Assembly: GCA_016711125.1 (NCBI GenBank)
Contig: JADJTQ010000003.1
Span: 496,001-560,000 of the forward strand
From: Saprospiraceae bacterium
GTDB lineage: Bacteria > Bacteroidota > Bacteroidia > Chitinophagales > Saprospiraceae
Length of the DNA: 64,000 bases
Direction of reading: 5' to 3'
Positions 51,780 through 61,093 of the stretch are shown here, one piece after another (positions within the stretch are counted from its first letter, which is position 1; each line of letters begins with the position of its first letter). Both the position numbers and the translations under genes were made by a program. Below the pieces are notes generated by a model, which did not search any database, was not told the origin of the DNA, and worked only from the letters and a program-made list of their open reading frames with translations.

Positions 51780-52484
51780 CTAGAACGCTACCGGCACTAT
51801 CGCCAAGTAGCATTCATACAGGTCATTTTCAGATGGCATTGTCAGACAAGGGATAACTTCTCCTAAAGTTTGCCTGAAATCAATCTCAATTGGTTCCCTG
51901 TTGTATTTCGATTGGGAGAGTCTGTGCAAGCGTTCCACATCCCAAACATGAAAATTAAAAGTAAGCTCTTCCAGTGCTTTAAGACTGAAATATTTCGGTG
52001 GATTATGCGGAATATTACCATTGGAAAGGATAAAAATGTTTATACGGATAATTTCCTTATGGTTATCCCGAATCAATCTGGCTAGTCCGTAGGCTTGAGT
52101 TGAAGGTTCAATATCCTCCAGATATCCTTTAAAAGCAGCATTAAGGAACCCGGTAGACCACTTGATAAGCTTATCAAAATCAGGTTTACTGACTCGGTAA
52201 AGCTTATTGGTATCCTGATAATGGGCAATGAATATATCCAAAGTTTCAAAACCTTCTTCAAGAGCGAAACCGTTAATCTTAAACTGGATACTTTCTGATT
52301 TGTTTTCCTTGACATAAGGACAGAGATGGATACTTTCAGTCTCTCCCGCTTCAGCCAGAAGTTCCATTATGTATTCGGTGAACTTATTTTCCTTAGAATC
52401 ACCATCTTCATCTGAATGTACAAGGGAGTTTATCTCATGGAAGAGTTCCCGGGTGTACTGCTCAAGTTCAAAGTCGGCATGCAT
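51780..52484 (-). CDS. AIPR protein, N-terminal part (premature stop)
   Basis: The ATG at 52484 overlaps the stop of the DUF4420-like gene (TAATG), so translation is coupled. The part has a VRR/PD-like alpha-beta fold (FTEYIMELLAEAGE, INGFALEEGFETLDIFIAHYQD). It ends YLAIVPVAF-stop. In related proteins this segment is P-G-x-x-L-A-x-L-Y-x-x-Y-G; here that pattern is recovered by adding one base near 51787 and two near 51772, so two nearby deletions (net three bases) are likely. Complete gene about 780 aa. Confidence 0.82.
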   Translation of the reverse strand: MHADFELEQYTRELFHEINSLVHSDEDGDSKENKFTEYIMELLAEAGETESIHLCPYVKENKSESIQFKINGFALEEGFETLDIFIAHYQDTNKLYRVSKPDFDKLIKWSTGFLNAAFKGYLEDIEPSTQAYGLARLIRDNHKEIIRINIFILSNGNIPHNPPKYFSLKALEELTFNFHVWDVERLHRLSQSKYNREPIEIDFRQTLGEVIPCLTMPSENDLYECYLAIVPVAF

Positions 52485-53485
52485 TATTCCATTTGTTTGA
52501 TTCCTATAATAACTTTTATTACATCTTCCTCCGAGATCTCAAACGACCCACAGGAGGAAATATCGATCTGGTACTTTACGTCAAATATTCCTTCACTAGG
52601 CAAGTTTCCCCTCAAGATCACGGGGAATCCACGCTGGATACAGAAGAACCTCCGGTTGTCTACAGAATAGCTGATCTCATTGTAATATTCAATCATATCA
52701 TTACCTATCCCAGCGAGTTCAACTCTGGTGTCAAATTCCCAAACAATTTCAGGATCATAATTCAACATTTCCCGTATCTCTTCTATAATAGCGGCTAGTG
52801 AATTCAGATTACCTGTTGTTTCAGTTACTGAAATCAGGCCAAGGGAAAGGTGGTCCCATGCAGTAAAATCCAGCTGTTGCTCGTTTGCAATATGCAACGA
52901 TGGGTTGTTTGCTTTTGTGGTCTTTATCTCAACCGCATTTTTGTGCCTCGAGAAATCCTGGTTCGCACTCTCCGAACCTCTCCAGGATGATACTACTTCC
53001 TGATAATTTGACGAGTTCAGGAGAAGTAACCTCAGAAAGAAGAGTTCTCCGAACAATCCTCTCTGTTTTTCAGCAGATAATAATTCTCCCGTTGCTCTTG
53101 AAAAGAGCTTTTTCCAATAATTTACTCTTTGGTTGATTAACGTAAGTGCCTGGTGGGGTTCTGTGAACGGCCTGAGTTTATCAATAATATCCTCTATAAA
53201 CATTGTATAAATCTCTTTCAGTTCATTCTCGAGGAGAATGATAGTGTATGCAGTCTGAGATTGACTAAAAGGAATTGCCTGAATTTCCACGCCGCGAAAT
53301 TTTCTCAGGAAGTTATTATGGATCGGGACTGTAGTATCCAGTTCCATTTGAAACATTCTGGCACAAGTCACTCCGATAAGACCGATATGGCAATTCAGTC
53401 GCTTAATAGAATCAACCCGTTTTCTCACTACATTCTTTCCGGATGTGGCTTCCTGCTCAAACCATATTTGTTTTATGTCAGTCAT
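52484..53485 (-). CDS. DUF4420-like PD-(D/E)XK motif protein
   Basis: I choose the ATG at 53485, an 8-bp overlap with the Z1 stop. The 333-aa protein has GLFGELFFLRLLL (143-155) and a nuclease-like core with Asp177 and E-I-K at 186-188 (NAVEIKTTK), the PD-(D/E)XK pattern. This family occurs next to Z1 ATPases and AIPR and likely provides DNA cleavage for the system. Confidence 0.87.
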   Translation of the reverse strand: MTDIKQIWFEQEATSGKNVVRKRVDSIKRLNCHIGLIGVTCARMFQMELDTTVPIHNNFLRKFRGVEIQAIPFSQSQTAYTIILLENELKEIYTMFIEDIIDKLRPFTEPHQALTLINQRVNYWKKLFSRATGELLSAEKQRGLFGELFFLRLLLLNSSNYQEVVSSWRGSESANQDFSRHKNAVEIKTTKANNPSLHIANEQQLDFTAWDHLSLGLISVTETTGNLNSLAAIIEEIREMLNYDPEIVWEFDTRVELAGIGNDMIEYYNEISYSVDNRRFFCIQRGFPVILRGNLPSEGIFDVKYQIDISSCGSFEISEEDVIKVIIGIKQME

Positions 53486-56255
53486 CATCTTCCGTGTCAT
53501 CGTCTTCCTGCAGAATCTTTTCAAATTCGGTCTGAAGAGGTCGTGCAGCATATTCATAGGTCTCTTCACCTTCAAATTCCGGGAAGATCAGACCAAAACC
53601 GATCAAAGGAATGTTTTCATCAAGTTCAGCTGACACTCTCGGATCCAATGGCATTATAACCAGAAGGGAGGTTCCTTTGCTATTGCGTTTGTCTTTTATT
53701 TCCTGTTCCGTTGGTTCGAGGACAAATTGCATATCTATCTTTCTCGCCCTCTTATCCAAAATAGCATTTTTGTTACCCCTTACACTAAGTTCTGTCGGAC
53801 CATTTTCAAGGTTACGTGCAGGCAATCCACCGGTAATATTTGAATCTTTCCATGTAAACACATGTGCTCTAACTGGTTTACCACTGAGATCACCTTTGGT
53901 GGTTACTGTTTTACCCGTATTCAGAATGACCGCAACTGACCAATCAGTGAGCTTGCCATTTTGATTTTGTTTTTCAATATATGCACTCAAAATATCGCTG
54001 CGTATGTAGCCCGATTCATAGGACACTATGAAATCAGACACAACATTTGAATCCACATTATTCCATAGCAATCCATTTACTCCACTGGATGATTCCTGCT
54101 TTTCAGGACTGGCAAGCCGACTTAGAAGATTTGTGAATGCGTGATAGTTTGATTCAACTACAGAGGAAGATTTCTTAAATGCATAAGTCTGGATCAGTTT
54201 ACCTGAGAAGCCTACCTGGATGCGCTCATGATCTCTCATTCTGGTCACGGAAGTAATAAGCAACATACCCGGGTGTGTCCGTACCTTTAACTGAAAATCT
54301 TCAGGCCGAAGGTTTCTGGCAGCCAATTCATCAAAATCTGCCCGCATTTCCTCTGTGGCCATGGTCACATGACGGTACCAGTTTACCAGTTGTTCAGTAG
54401 TGTATAACCTGCACAGATCAACATATCCAGGGCGGTAACCGAACCATCTTCCCATCTGCATAAGGGAATCATACATGCGTGTTGTACGCAGATAATAGCT
54501 GACCGATAAGCCTTCCAGTGTAATACCACGCGCCAGCTTATTTCCACCTACGGCAATTAACGACAAACCGTTTTCATAGTTCCCGTAATTGATTTCTTCA
54601 ATATTATGGTATTCGAGATCTCGGGTCTTTTTGGTGCCATGTACTCCACGGACTTCTATTTTGGTAACTGAATTGATCAATTCGGACTTTACCTGAACCC
54701 AGGAATATGTTTTGATTTTCGGATCAGTGTAGGTCAGGTTTTCAAGTACTTCTGCCGTTGTTGGAATGAAATCGTTTTTGTAGAGATCCTCAAGTTCTGA
54801 CAGAAGATTACCCAGTCCGGATTTTATTTGTCTTTTATAATCTCTCAGGATTTCATTTACCAACCAGGCAATCCGGTCAATCCATTTCACTCTGAGCGCT
54901 ACGTGGATCAACATAGAATTGTGCTTTTTGTCCTGGCCTCTTAGTCTTCTAACAGAACAGGTCAGTACAAAGGCTTGAATAGCTTCTTTAAGTGATCCCG
55001 GAATATCATCTGGAAGGGCATCCCTGTTTTCCCTGTTTATAGTTCGCGGAAACAAGGGCTCTTGATCATCTGCAGGACGAATGATGTCCAGACCTTCAAA
55101 CTGGTCTCCGGTTTTTTCATTCTCGAATCCGAAAACCTGTGCTGCTCCTATATAATTGGATGGTGGTGGTATATTTACAATGAAGTCTCTCGGAAAAAGA
55201 TCTTCACCAACTTTTAATCGTACATCCTTAACCATACTTTCGAGTTCTCCACTCCATGTTGAAGGGATAAAGAGGTTTGCGTAAGGTGTTGCGGTATAAC
55301 CAATAAAGGTGTTTTGATTAAACAAGTTTAATAATGTCCGAATGAGTCGGTTAATGGTCCTTACATCTATTTCGGTTCCTGAATTGACAGAGGCACTATC
55401 CGCTTCATCATCAATTACAAGGACGGGAACATTGTGAATCCTTCTATTACCCGAGGCATCTTCAACAGCAAACTGGTTTAGCCATAGGATCAGATTTTCC
55501 AGGACGCTCTTATTCTTCTTTATTACAAGTACAGTGGGGCCTTTGCCACCAATAGGAACGTTCAACCTCGTAGCTATACCCCTGTTGAAGTCTCCTTTAT
55601 CGTCAGAGGAGGTATAAGAGTAAATTTCCGTATCGACTTTGTAATTACCAACACCTATGCGATTGGTTTTACCTCTTAGAATTAAATCCGCACTGTTTCG
55701 CCCGATATAGCCTTCATCAATCCGCACTTGTGTTTGCGACCGAAGTGTATTGTGTATTCCTGCGATCACAATAATGAGCTTATAGCCGGCATCAGTTGCC
55801 TTATTGATCAGTCCTGTATAGTTGGCGGTTTTTCCTGATTGCACATTTCCGACAACCATACCTCTCCTGTCCCACGAGCCGGAAGTTTTCGGATTGATGC
55901 ACTTATCCAGAATTTTGTTAGTGAGGTCATCCAGATTATCTACGGGAAAAGAACCGTCTTTCGTTTTAAGATATGAGCGGTATCGGTTCCAAAGCTCCCA
56001 CTGAATAGTTGCCTGAATATCACTCAGCCAGGGTTTTACATCTTTGTTAATCAGTAGAGTTGCCTGTCCCTGAAAAACCTCAAAGTCGTATTCCAGTTGT
56101 CCAATTAGGTCGTTCAATTCAATATTAGGGTATTGCTGTTTTATCAATGGATTTTCAGCTACTTCTTTAATATCAGAAGCAGTTATATCACGGGTTCTCT
56201 TTATATCCCCTAATAAAATGTGACAAACATTTCGTGCACTATCTAATTCATTCAT
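53478..56255 (-). CDS. Z1-domain P-loop ATPase (SF2-like)
   Basis: The 925-aa protein has a Walker A at GNVQSGKT (136-143), Walker B IDDEAD (281-286), a motif III-like GYTATPYANLF and the Z1 hallmark GGNKLARGITLEGLSVSYYLRTTRMYDSLMQMGRWFGYRPGY. Z1 proteins are superfamily-2-like ATPases found with MutL/MORC-like ATPases in R-M neighbourhoods; they may translocate along or remodel DNA. The start overlaps the GHKL gene stop by one base (TAATG). Confidence 0.92.
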   Translation of the reverse strand: MNELDSARNVCHILLGDIKRTRDITASDIKEVAENPLIKQQYPNIELNDLIGQLEYDFEVFQGQATLLINKDVKPWLSDIQATIQWELWNRYRSYLKTKDGSFPVDNLDDLTNKILDKCINPKTSGSWDRRGMVVGNVQSGKTANYTGLINKATDAGYKLIIVIAGIHNTLRSQTQVRIDEGYIGRNSADLILRGKTNRIGVGNYKVDTEIYSYTSSDDKGDFNRGIATRLNVPIGGKGPTVLVIKKNKSVLENLILWLNQFAVEDASGNRRIHNVPVLVIDDEADSASVNSGTEIDVRTINRLIRTLLNLFNQNTFIGYTATPYANLFIPSTWSGELESMVKDVRLKVGEDLFPRDFIVNIPPPSNYIGAAQVFGFENEKTGDQFEGLDIIRPADDQEPLFPRTINRENRDALPDDIPGSLKEAIQAFVLTCSVRRLRGQDKKHNSMLIHVALRVKWIDRIAWLVNEILRDYKRQIKSGLGNLLSELEDLYKNDFIPTTAEVLENLTYTDPKIKTYSWVQVKSELINSVTKIEVRGVHGTKKTRDLEYHNIEEINYGNYENGLSLIAVGGNKLARGITLEGLSVSYYLRTTRMYDSLMQMGRWFGYRPGYVDLCRLYTTEQLVNWYRHVTMATEEMRADFDELAARNLRPEDFQLKVRTHPGMLLITSVTRMRDHERIQVGFSGKLIQTYAFKKSSSVVESNYHAFTNLLSRLASPEKQESSSGVNGLLWNNVDSNVVSDFIVSYESGYIRSDILSAYIEKQNQNGKLTDWSVAVILNTGKTVTTKGDLSGKPVRAHVFTWKDSNITGGLPARNLENGPTELSVRGNKNAILDKRARKIDMQFVLEPTEQEIKDKRNSKGTSLLVIMPLDPRVSAELDENIPLIGFGLIFPEFEGEETYEYAARPLQTEFEKILQEDDDTEDDD

Positions 56256-57739
56256 TATTCAAAATATTCTATTAATTGTGTATACTGATTGAAGGGTTCT
56301 ATATTAAAAATCTGTTTTATGGCTAACTCACGATTCATTCCACTTGTCTTTAGGGAACTATACATCATTCTTGCCAATTCTATTGTGTGGGAATCAGGTT
56401 CCGTCTGATTATCCCGCAGTTCATGGCTTTCAGGTTCCTCACTTTGAAACTGAATGATTGATTCTACCGGTGTAGTCTCACCAATCAGTTTAAGAGCCGA
56501 CTTAAATTCAGAAGCGGTTATGGATTCCTTTTCAAGCAGACTTTTGATAATGGCATGTTCCGCATTGATGTAGTAGTGCCGGACATCATCCCGTCCTTTT
56601 CTTGCTTTCCAGACAGGCTGAAAGTCAAAACTTTTGATGGAATCATCCAGCATGACCTGATTACCTCTGAACCGGTGAACGGAACCAGCTGCTTTTCGGG
56701 TCATTTTTCCGAGACGGATAAGGTCTTTGCGAATCGAAATGGATGGAGTAGCCGTAGCTTTCTTTATGTCGATTTTCCAGTCATGGTCTAACTTATTTGG
56801 GATGTCAACCAAGATTCTGGCGTTCTTGAAATGTTCATTTTTCGGGAATAGTCCAAGCCAGTCACCATAAAGCAACAACCGGCTGTTACGGTATATGTAA
56901 AAGCCCTGTAAGCGATACCACTCGTCTGTCTTAGCCTTTTTACGTTCCTCAGGATTTAGCTTGGAAATATGTGGTAACACGTAGCATTTAACTGTTACCT
57001 GATCATTGTCAAGGTTCTCACAGGCGATTAGCTGACCTCCTTCCGATTCCTTCATAAAAGGATCCCATGGTTCTAGTTTATTTCTGTTAATCCAGATAGT
57101 CAATTTCTTCCTTTCCATATAGCGGTGAAAAACCAGAACAAGATGATCCTCCAACTTTTCAAATTCTTCCAGAAAGACATTTCTCGCTGCCTCATTGTTG
57201 ATATTGGCATGGCCCGCCAATCTGTCCAATTTCTCCCACAACACAGTAGTTCCGTGTTCGAATTTTTCCAAAGATTCCTGAAACTTACCATCAGACAAAT
57301 AATCCAACAGATTCCATTTACCGGTTTCATTAACATAATCCAAGTCCCAGTGTCTTTTGATGGTACTATGATTTTCTTTCGTGGTAAGTACTGTCAGGGC
57401 CTTGCATTGCGAAAAGGATGAGGTCTTTAATCCAAGCCCGAATCGTCCTAGGTCATGTTCTTCACGATCATCCTTAGGGTCTTTGCTGCCCGGGGTCATA
57501 GCTTCTATGAGTTCATACCTGTCCATCCCGCAGCCATCATCGGTAATAGTCACCCATGACTGCTCTCCGTGCCATTCATATTGTATCCATACATTTTCTG
57601 CCTTGGCAGAAATGCTGTTGTCGATTATGTCTGCAATGGCAGTTTGCAGATTATATCCAAAGGCCCGGAATGTATTGATCAGAGCTCCGGCTTTTGGTGG
57701 AGTTTCTTCTGAAGGTATGTTCCGAAGGTGATCGGTCAT
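56255..57739 (-). CDS. GHKL (MutL/MORC/Hsp90-like) ATPase
   Basis: The ATG at 57739 overlaps the REase stop by 4 bp (ATGA). The ATP site is complete: N-box AIADIIDNSISA (with Asp37 where many have Glu, and Asn41), G1 box DDGCGM (67-72) and G2 box GRFGLGLKT (98-106). The remaining 390 residues include an S5-like transducer with Lys-rich loop (DHDWKIDIKKATATPSISIRKDLIRLG). Such ATPases close as dimers around DNA or partner proteins and here may gate the nucleases. Confidence 0.92.
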   Translation of the reverse strand: MTDHLRNIPSEETPPKAGALINTFRAFGYNLQTAIADIIDNSISAKAENVWIQYEWHGEQSWVTITDDGCGMDRYELIEAMTPGSKDPKDDREEHDLGRFGLGLKTSSFSQCKALTVLTTKENHSTIKRHWDLDYVNETGKWNLLDYLSDGKFQESLEKFEHGTTVLWEKLDRLAGHANINNEAARNVFLEEFEKLEDHLVLVFHRYMERKKLTIWINRNKLEPWDPFMKESEGGQLIACENLDNDQVTVKCYVLPHISKLNPEERKKAKTDEWYRLQGFYIYRNSRLLLYGDWLGLFPKNEHFKNARILVDIPNKLDHDWKIDIKKATATPSISIRKDLIRLGKMTRKAAGSVHRFRGNQVMLDDSIKSFDFQPVWKARKGRDDVRHYYINAEHAIIKSLLEKESITASEFKSALKLIGETTPVESIIQFQSEEPESHELRDNQTEPDSHTIELARMMYSSLKTSGMNRELAIKQIFNIEPFNQYTQLIEYFE

Positions 57740-58887
57740 AATGAAATGTCTTTTGTTATTGCATGAAGCCAATCTTCTTTGATAGCTCCATTTTCAACAA
57801 GTCGCAACTCTTGAAGAATATTTACCAGATCATTCCCGGAAAAAAGTCTTAAAGGATAACCATCTTCAAGAACTTCACGCTGTGTTTGTCTTGTGTAATA
57901 AGAGGTTGTCACAAAAATTCCAAACTGACCACGATTCAAACGGGCAACTAAACGAGAAACATGCTTTGTCTGAACAGCAGTATCACGAGCAAACTTTTTG
58001 GCCTCACCTAAAAATTCAATTTCATATTTAACCGGGTATGGAATAGAAAACTCTCCATAAAAATCAAAGCCACCATCCGCTGTTGGACGGGTACGTACAA
58101 TCTTGTGGTTTACATGTGGCAGGTTTTTAAATAATTCAACCACAAACACCTCAAACTGAGTCGGAGTCAAATCACTTAATCGGGATAGAATAGTTGCTTC
58201 TTTGCTCTTACCTGGTGGTAATTGTTCCGCCTTTGAAAGAATACTTTTTGACCATATATCAAGTTTTCGAATATTTCCTTTGATATAATCATTCCATACA
58301 TCAGGACCGCCAATCTTCAGTTGGTCAAAAGCTGTGCACTTTGCACGATAATGGAGCCATCCTATATCAATCTGATCAGTATCAAGAATTGACAACTCAC
58401 ATCGAAAATTTTTTACTGGATTTCCTCTGTCTTCAAACCAAGTCAGTTCGAGATTGGTAAGTACGCATAGTCCGTTGAACTTTACTATACCTTTTTTAGG
58501 TTTCGAAAAATGAAGAATAGGAGGTACAAGATCAAATTTACCTTCCAGAATCAAATGCCATGTCTGGAGCAAACGTTGGTTTCCACGAAAATCGTCATAA
58601 CTTAATTTCTCGTGAAATTTTGCATCACCCCAATATTTGATTAAAGCAGAATTGAAATCTACAATATCTTCCCATGGATTTCCATGTCTTTTTACTTCAT
58701 GCGATACTAAAATGACATAAGCTGGAATGAAGTCTGATTTTTTACTGGTAAAGTTTAATGCCCTAATACCGTCAGCATTGCGCATGCCACTTCCTGGAAT
58801 ATTAATCCATCTTAAGAATTGATCGTTCGGCTTCGAAGAACCACCGGTGTCAATATATTGATGTCCTATTTTATAAATTTCTCCCAT
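57736..58887 (-). CDS. Restriction endonuclease with AspBHI-like N-terminus and Mrr-type catalytic domain
   Basis: Residues 1-180 resemble the AspBHI N-terminal domain, an SRA-like base reader (YVILVSHE, YWGDAK, RGNQRLLQTW). Residues 235-350 are an Mrr_cat nuclease: LTPTQFEVFVVELF, TADGGFDF (Asp271-Asp275), a GEAKK catalytic E-x-K (295-297) and GQFGIFVTTSYYT. AspBHI itself cuts modified DNA; in an operon with its own cytosine methylase this enzyme should have another preference, perhaps unmodified or foreign-modified sites. Ends in ATGA overlap with the GHKL gene. Confidence 0.85.
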   Translation of the reverse strand: MGEIYKIGHQYIDTGGSSKPNDQFLRWINIPGSGMRNADGIRALNFTSKKSDFIPAYVILVSHEVKRHGNPWEDIVDFNSALIKYWGDAKFHEKLSYDDFRGNQRLLQTWHLILEGKFDLVPPILHFSKPKKGIVKFNGLCVLTNLELTWFEDRGNPVKNFRCELSILDTDQIDIGWLHYRAKCTAFDQLKIGGPDVWNDYIKGNIRKLDIWSKSILSKAEQLPPGKSKEATILSRLSDLTPTQFEVFVVELFKNLPHVNHKIVRTRPTADGGFDFYGEFSIPYPVKYEIEFLGEAKKFARDTAVQTKHVSRLVARLNRGQFGIFVTTSYYTRQTQREVLEDGYPLRLFSGNDLVNILQELRLVENGAIKEDWLHAITKDISL

Positions 58888-58899
58888 TCACAGCAATAA

Positions 58900-59049
58900 T
58901 TAGTTATCGAGACTAGGGAAGATATTTTCAAAAACGTAGTCAACATCTAGGTCAGGAAATCCTATACTTATTAACTCTTCTCCAATAGTTTTAATTGGGC
59001 GGGATCTAGGGCGAAATATGGAATTTCTTTTTTGTGCTTCTGTCGACAT
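58900..59049 (-). CDS. 49-aa ORF between methylase and endonuclease
   Basis: ATG at 59049, stop at 58900; gaps are 21 bp to the methylase stop and 12 bp to the endonuclease start, tight as elsewhere in the operon. The peptide MSTEAQKRNSIFRPRSRPIK is followed by TIGEELISIGFPDLDVDYVF and a short acidic end. The basic first half and acidic second half suggest a binding peptide. R-P-R-S-R-P-I-K-T-I-G-E-E-L-I-S recalls the first residues of some GHKL ATPases, but no ATPase core follows. Confidence 0.55.
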   Translation of the reverse strand: MSTEAQKRNSIFRPRSRPIKTIGEELISIGFPDLDVDYVFENIFPSLDN

Positions 59050-59070
59050 GTTAGTTCATTATATCTGGGT

Positions 59071-60681
59071 TTAAATTTTGGCTGCAACATTAATTTCCGT
59101 GAATATTGTCCTTACTATTTCAGCTATTTGGTTCGCCAGAAGAGGAGGTACCGCATTACCCACCTGATGATATTGCGCGGTTCGGGAACCACAGAATAAA
59201 TAGTTATCCGGGAATGTTTGTATCCGGGCAGCTTCCCGAACGGTCAGACTGCGGCATTGATCCGGATCGTAGTGAATGAAGTAATGTCCGTCCTTGGACA
59301 TGTGGCTCGTTACAGTCATTGCTGGTTGATCGGGCACCTGAACCCGGAAGCGGTCTGCAAATTTCCCTGACCTGGCATTTTCATGATCAGGAAGTAATTC
59401 AAGACTATGCTTTTCAAATTCATTTAATCGGGGAAAACGTTTATATGCTTTCGCGAACATGCTCGAGAACATATAGCGTTTAAGATCTTCAACCAGGTGG
59501 GAACGTGATACATGGTTAGCTATACCTCTCAGTTTTGGATCGTAGTACCATTCGAATAGCGGATTTTCTCTAGCTGGTGTCTTGCATGAAATAAATTCGG
59601 ATCCGATTCCATTGACCGGAGTGGTGATTCTCGCCGAGAAATGTTTTTTTGTAAAACCATTCCATGAGACTATTTCTTTCCTTAAGGAATTGATAAGTTT
59701 CAACCAGTTCCTATCAGAATCATTTTCGTTCCGGTAGATTCTCTTTTTCTTTCCTTTTACAATTTCACTACGGACAAATGATCGGTTGATACCACTGCGG
59801 ATTTTGGGAAGATCGCCAATAACATCAGCAAGCGAAATGAACTTTTTAAATTTCTTCAGAGTTTCCGGAACGACAGAAATGTCCTCACGTATTCCAAGTA
59901 GTATGACACGGTGCCTTTTTTGCGGAATACCGTATTCTTCTGATCTTATAAGGTAATCATTATCATTGTTATAAATGGGATGACCTTTTTTATAATCTAT
60001 TGTCTTTGTGGTGAGTGAGAAGATCTTGTATCTATGGGATTTTTTTGTTGGGAACACACTGGAGGGATTTCGTAGATCACATTTGATCAGGTCAAACATT
60101 TTCTCTCCATCAAGTTTGGAAGAAAGCAGACCCTTAACGTTTTCCATTACGAAAACCGTAGGCTGATGTTCAGCGATAATTCTCAGGTATTCCTTGTAGA
60201 GATGTACTCTAATATCAGCATTGTCAAGCTGTTCTCCCCATTGTCTGCGTGAGCGCCCGGCTGCTGAATATGCCTGGCATGGTGGACCTCCAATGAGGAC
60301 CCAGTTGCCTGTTCCACGGAGAGTCTTTCTGATTCGTGAATCAATTAGTTCAGGAGGAAAGTTTTTTCCTCCGAGCTCAGCACACCAGGCTTCTTCACCT
60401 GCTGCTATTGCCTGATTAGGATATTTTTCAAACAAAATTGATTTCAATTCTTCCCGTCTCATCGGATCTGTCTCCATGATGACATTATAATATTCGAGCG
60501 GCAGTTTGTCAACTGGAAATTGCCGGTAAAAACTTCTTAGCTCAAGAGTTTTATGCGCATTTGTATCCATCTCAATGGATAGTTTCACATCGAAAACCCT
60601 CTTATTTCTCCTGATCACAGAAGAAAATCCTTCGCCAAGGCCCCCAGGACCAGCGAATATGTCAACTACTGGTATGGCCAT
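59071..60681 (-). CDS. dcm: DNA (cytosine-5-)-methyltransferase
   Basis: All main C5-methylase motifs are present in order: I FAGPGGLGEGF (9-19), IV GGPPCQAYSAAGRSR with catalytic Cys135, VI FVMENVKGLL (Glu180), VIII QKRHRVILLGIR, and IX/X VREAARIQTFPD with QVGNAVPPLLA. The target recognition region (between VIII and IX) is about 190 residues. It would protect host DNA from the operon's nucleases. It overlaps the Vsr gene by 20 bp. Confidence 0.95.
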   Translation of the reverse strand: MAIPVVDIFAGPGGLGEGFSSVIRRNKRVFDVKLSIEMDTNAHKTLELRSFYRQFPVDKLPLEYYNVIMETDPMRREELKSILFEKYPNQAIAAGEEAWCAELGGKNFPPELIDSRIRKTLRGTGNWVLIGGPPCQAYSAAGRSRRQWGEQLDNADIRVHLYKEYLRIIAEHQPTVFVMENVKGLLSSKLDGEKMFDLIKCDLRNPSSVFPTKKSHRYKIFSLTTKTIDYKKGHPIYNNDNDYLIRSEEYGIPQKRHRVILLGIREDISVVPETLKKFKKFISLADVIGDLPKIRSGINRSFVRSEIVKGKKKRIYRNENDSDRNWLKLINSLRKEIVSWNGFTKKHFSARITTPVNGIGSEFISCKTPARENPLFEWYYDPKLRGIANHVSRSHLVEDLKRYMFSSMFAKAYKRFPRLNEFEKHSLELLPDHENARSGKFADRFRVQVPDQPAMTVTSHMSKDGHYFIHYDPDQCRSLTVREAARIQTFPDNYLFCGSRTAQYHQVGNAVPPLLANQIAEIVRTIFTEINVAAKI

Positions 60682-61093
60682 TACGTATTTCTTTTATTAA
60701 CTTAGCCAATGTCTCGTTACGTTTCTCCGGTTTGAGCTCGCACTCAAATACTGGAAGTACCTGCCAACCAAGATTTCTCAGTTTATTTTCATTTTCTTTG
60801 TCTTTACTCTTGTTATTATCGATCTTATCCAACCACCACTGCGTTCTTGTTTTTGGAACCACATAATATTTGCATCGTTCATGTCCATGCCAGAAACATC
60901 CATGCACCAGAACAATGGTATTATATTTTGGCATAACGATATCTGGTTTCCCCGGAAGATCTTTATCATGAAGACGATACCGGAAACCATGAGAATGAAG
61001 ATACTTGCGAATCAACATTTCCGGTTTGGTGTCCTTGCCTTTAATCTGGCTCATGTTGTAGCTTCTTATTTCCGGCTCATGTACGTCTGCCAT
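60662..61093 (-). CDS. vsr: Very short patch repair endonuclease
   Basis: I start at the ATG at 61093. The 143-aa protein has all Vsr features: RSYNMSQIKGKDTKPEMLIRKYLHSHGFRYRLHDKDLPGKPDIV with active-site Asp, and VHGCFWHGHERCKYYVVPKTRTQWW with zinc Cys/His. Vsr nicks T:G mismatches from deamination of 5-methylcytosine, so it supports the neighbouring methylase. First gene of the defence operon; the 284 bp before it (61136-61419) should contain the promoter, but I see no clear box. Confidence 0.95.
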   Translation of the reverse strand: MADVHEPEIRSYNMSQIKGKDTKPEMLIRKYLHSHGFRYRLHDKDLPGKPDIVMPKYNTIVLVHGCFWHGHERCKYYVVPKTRTQWWLDKIDNNKSKDKENENKLRNLGWQVLPVFECELKPEKRNETLAKLIKEIRNGHTSS

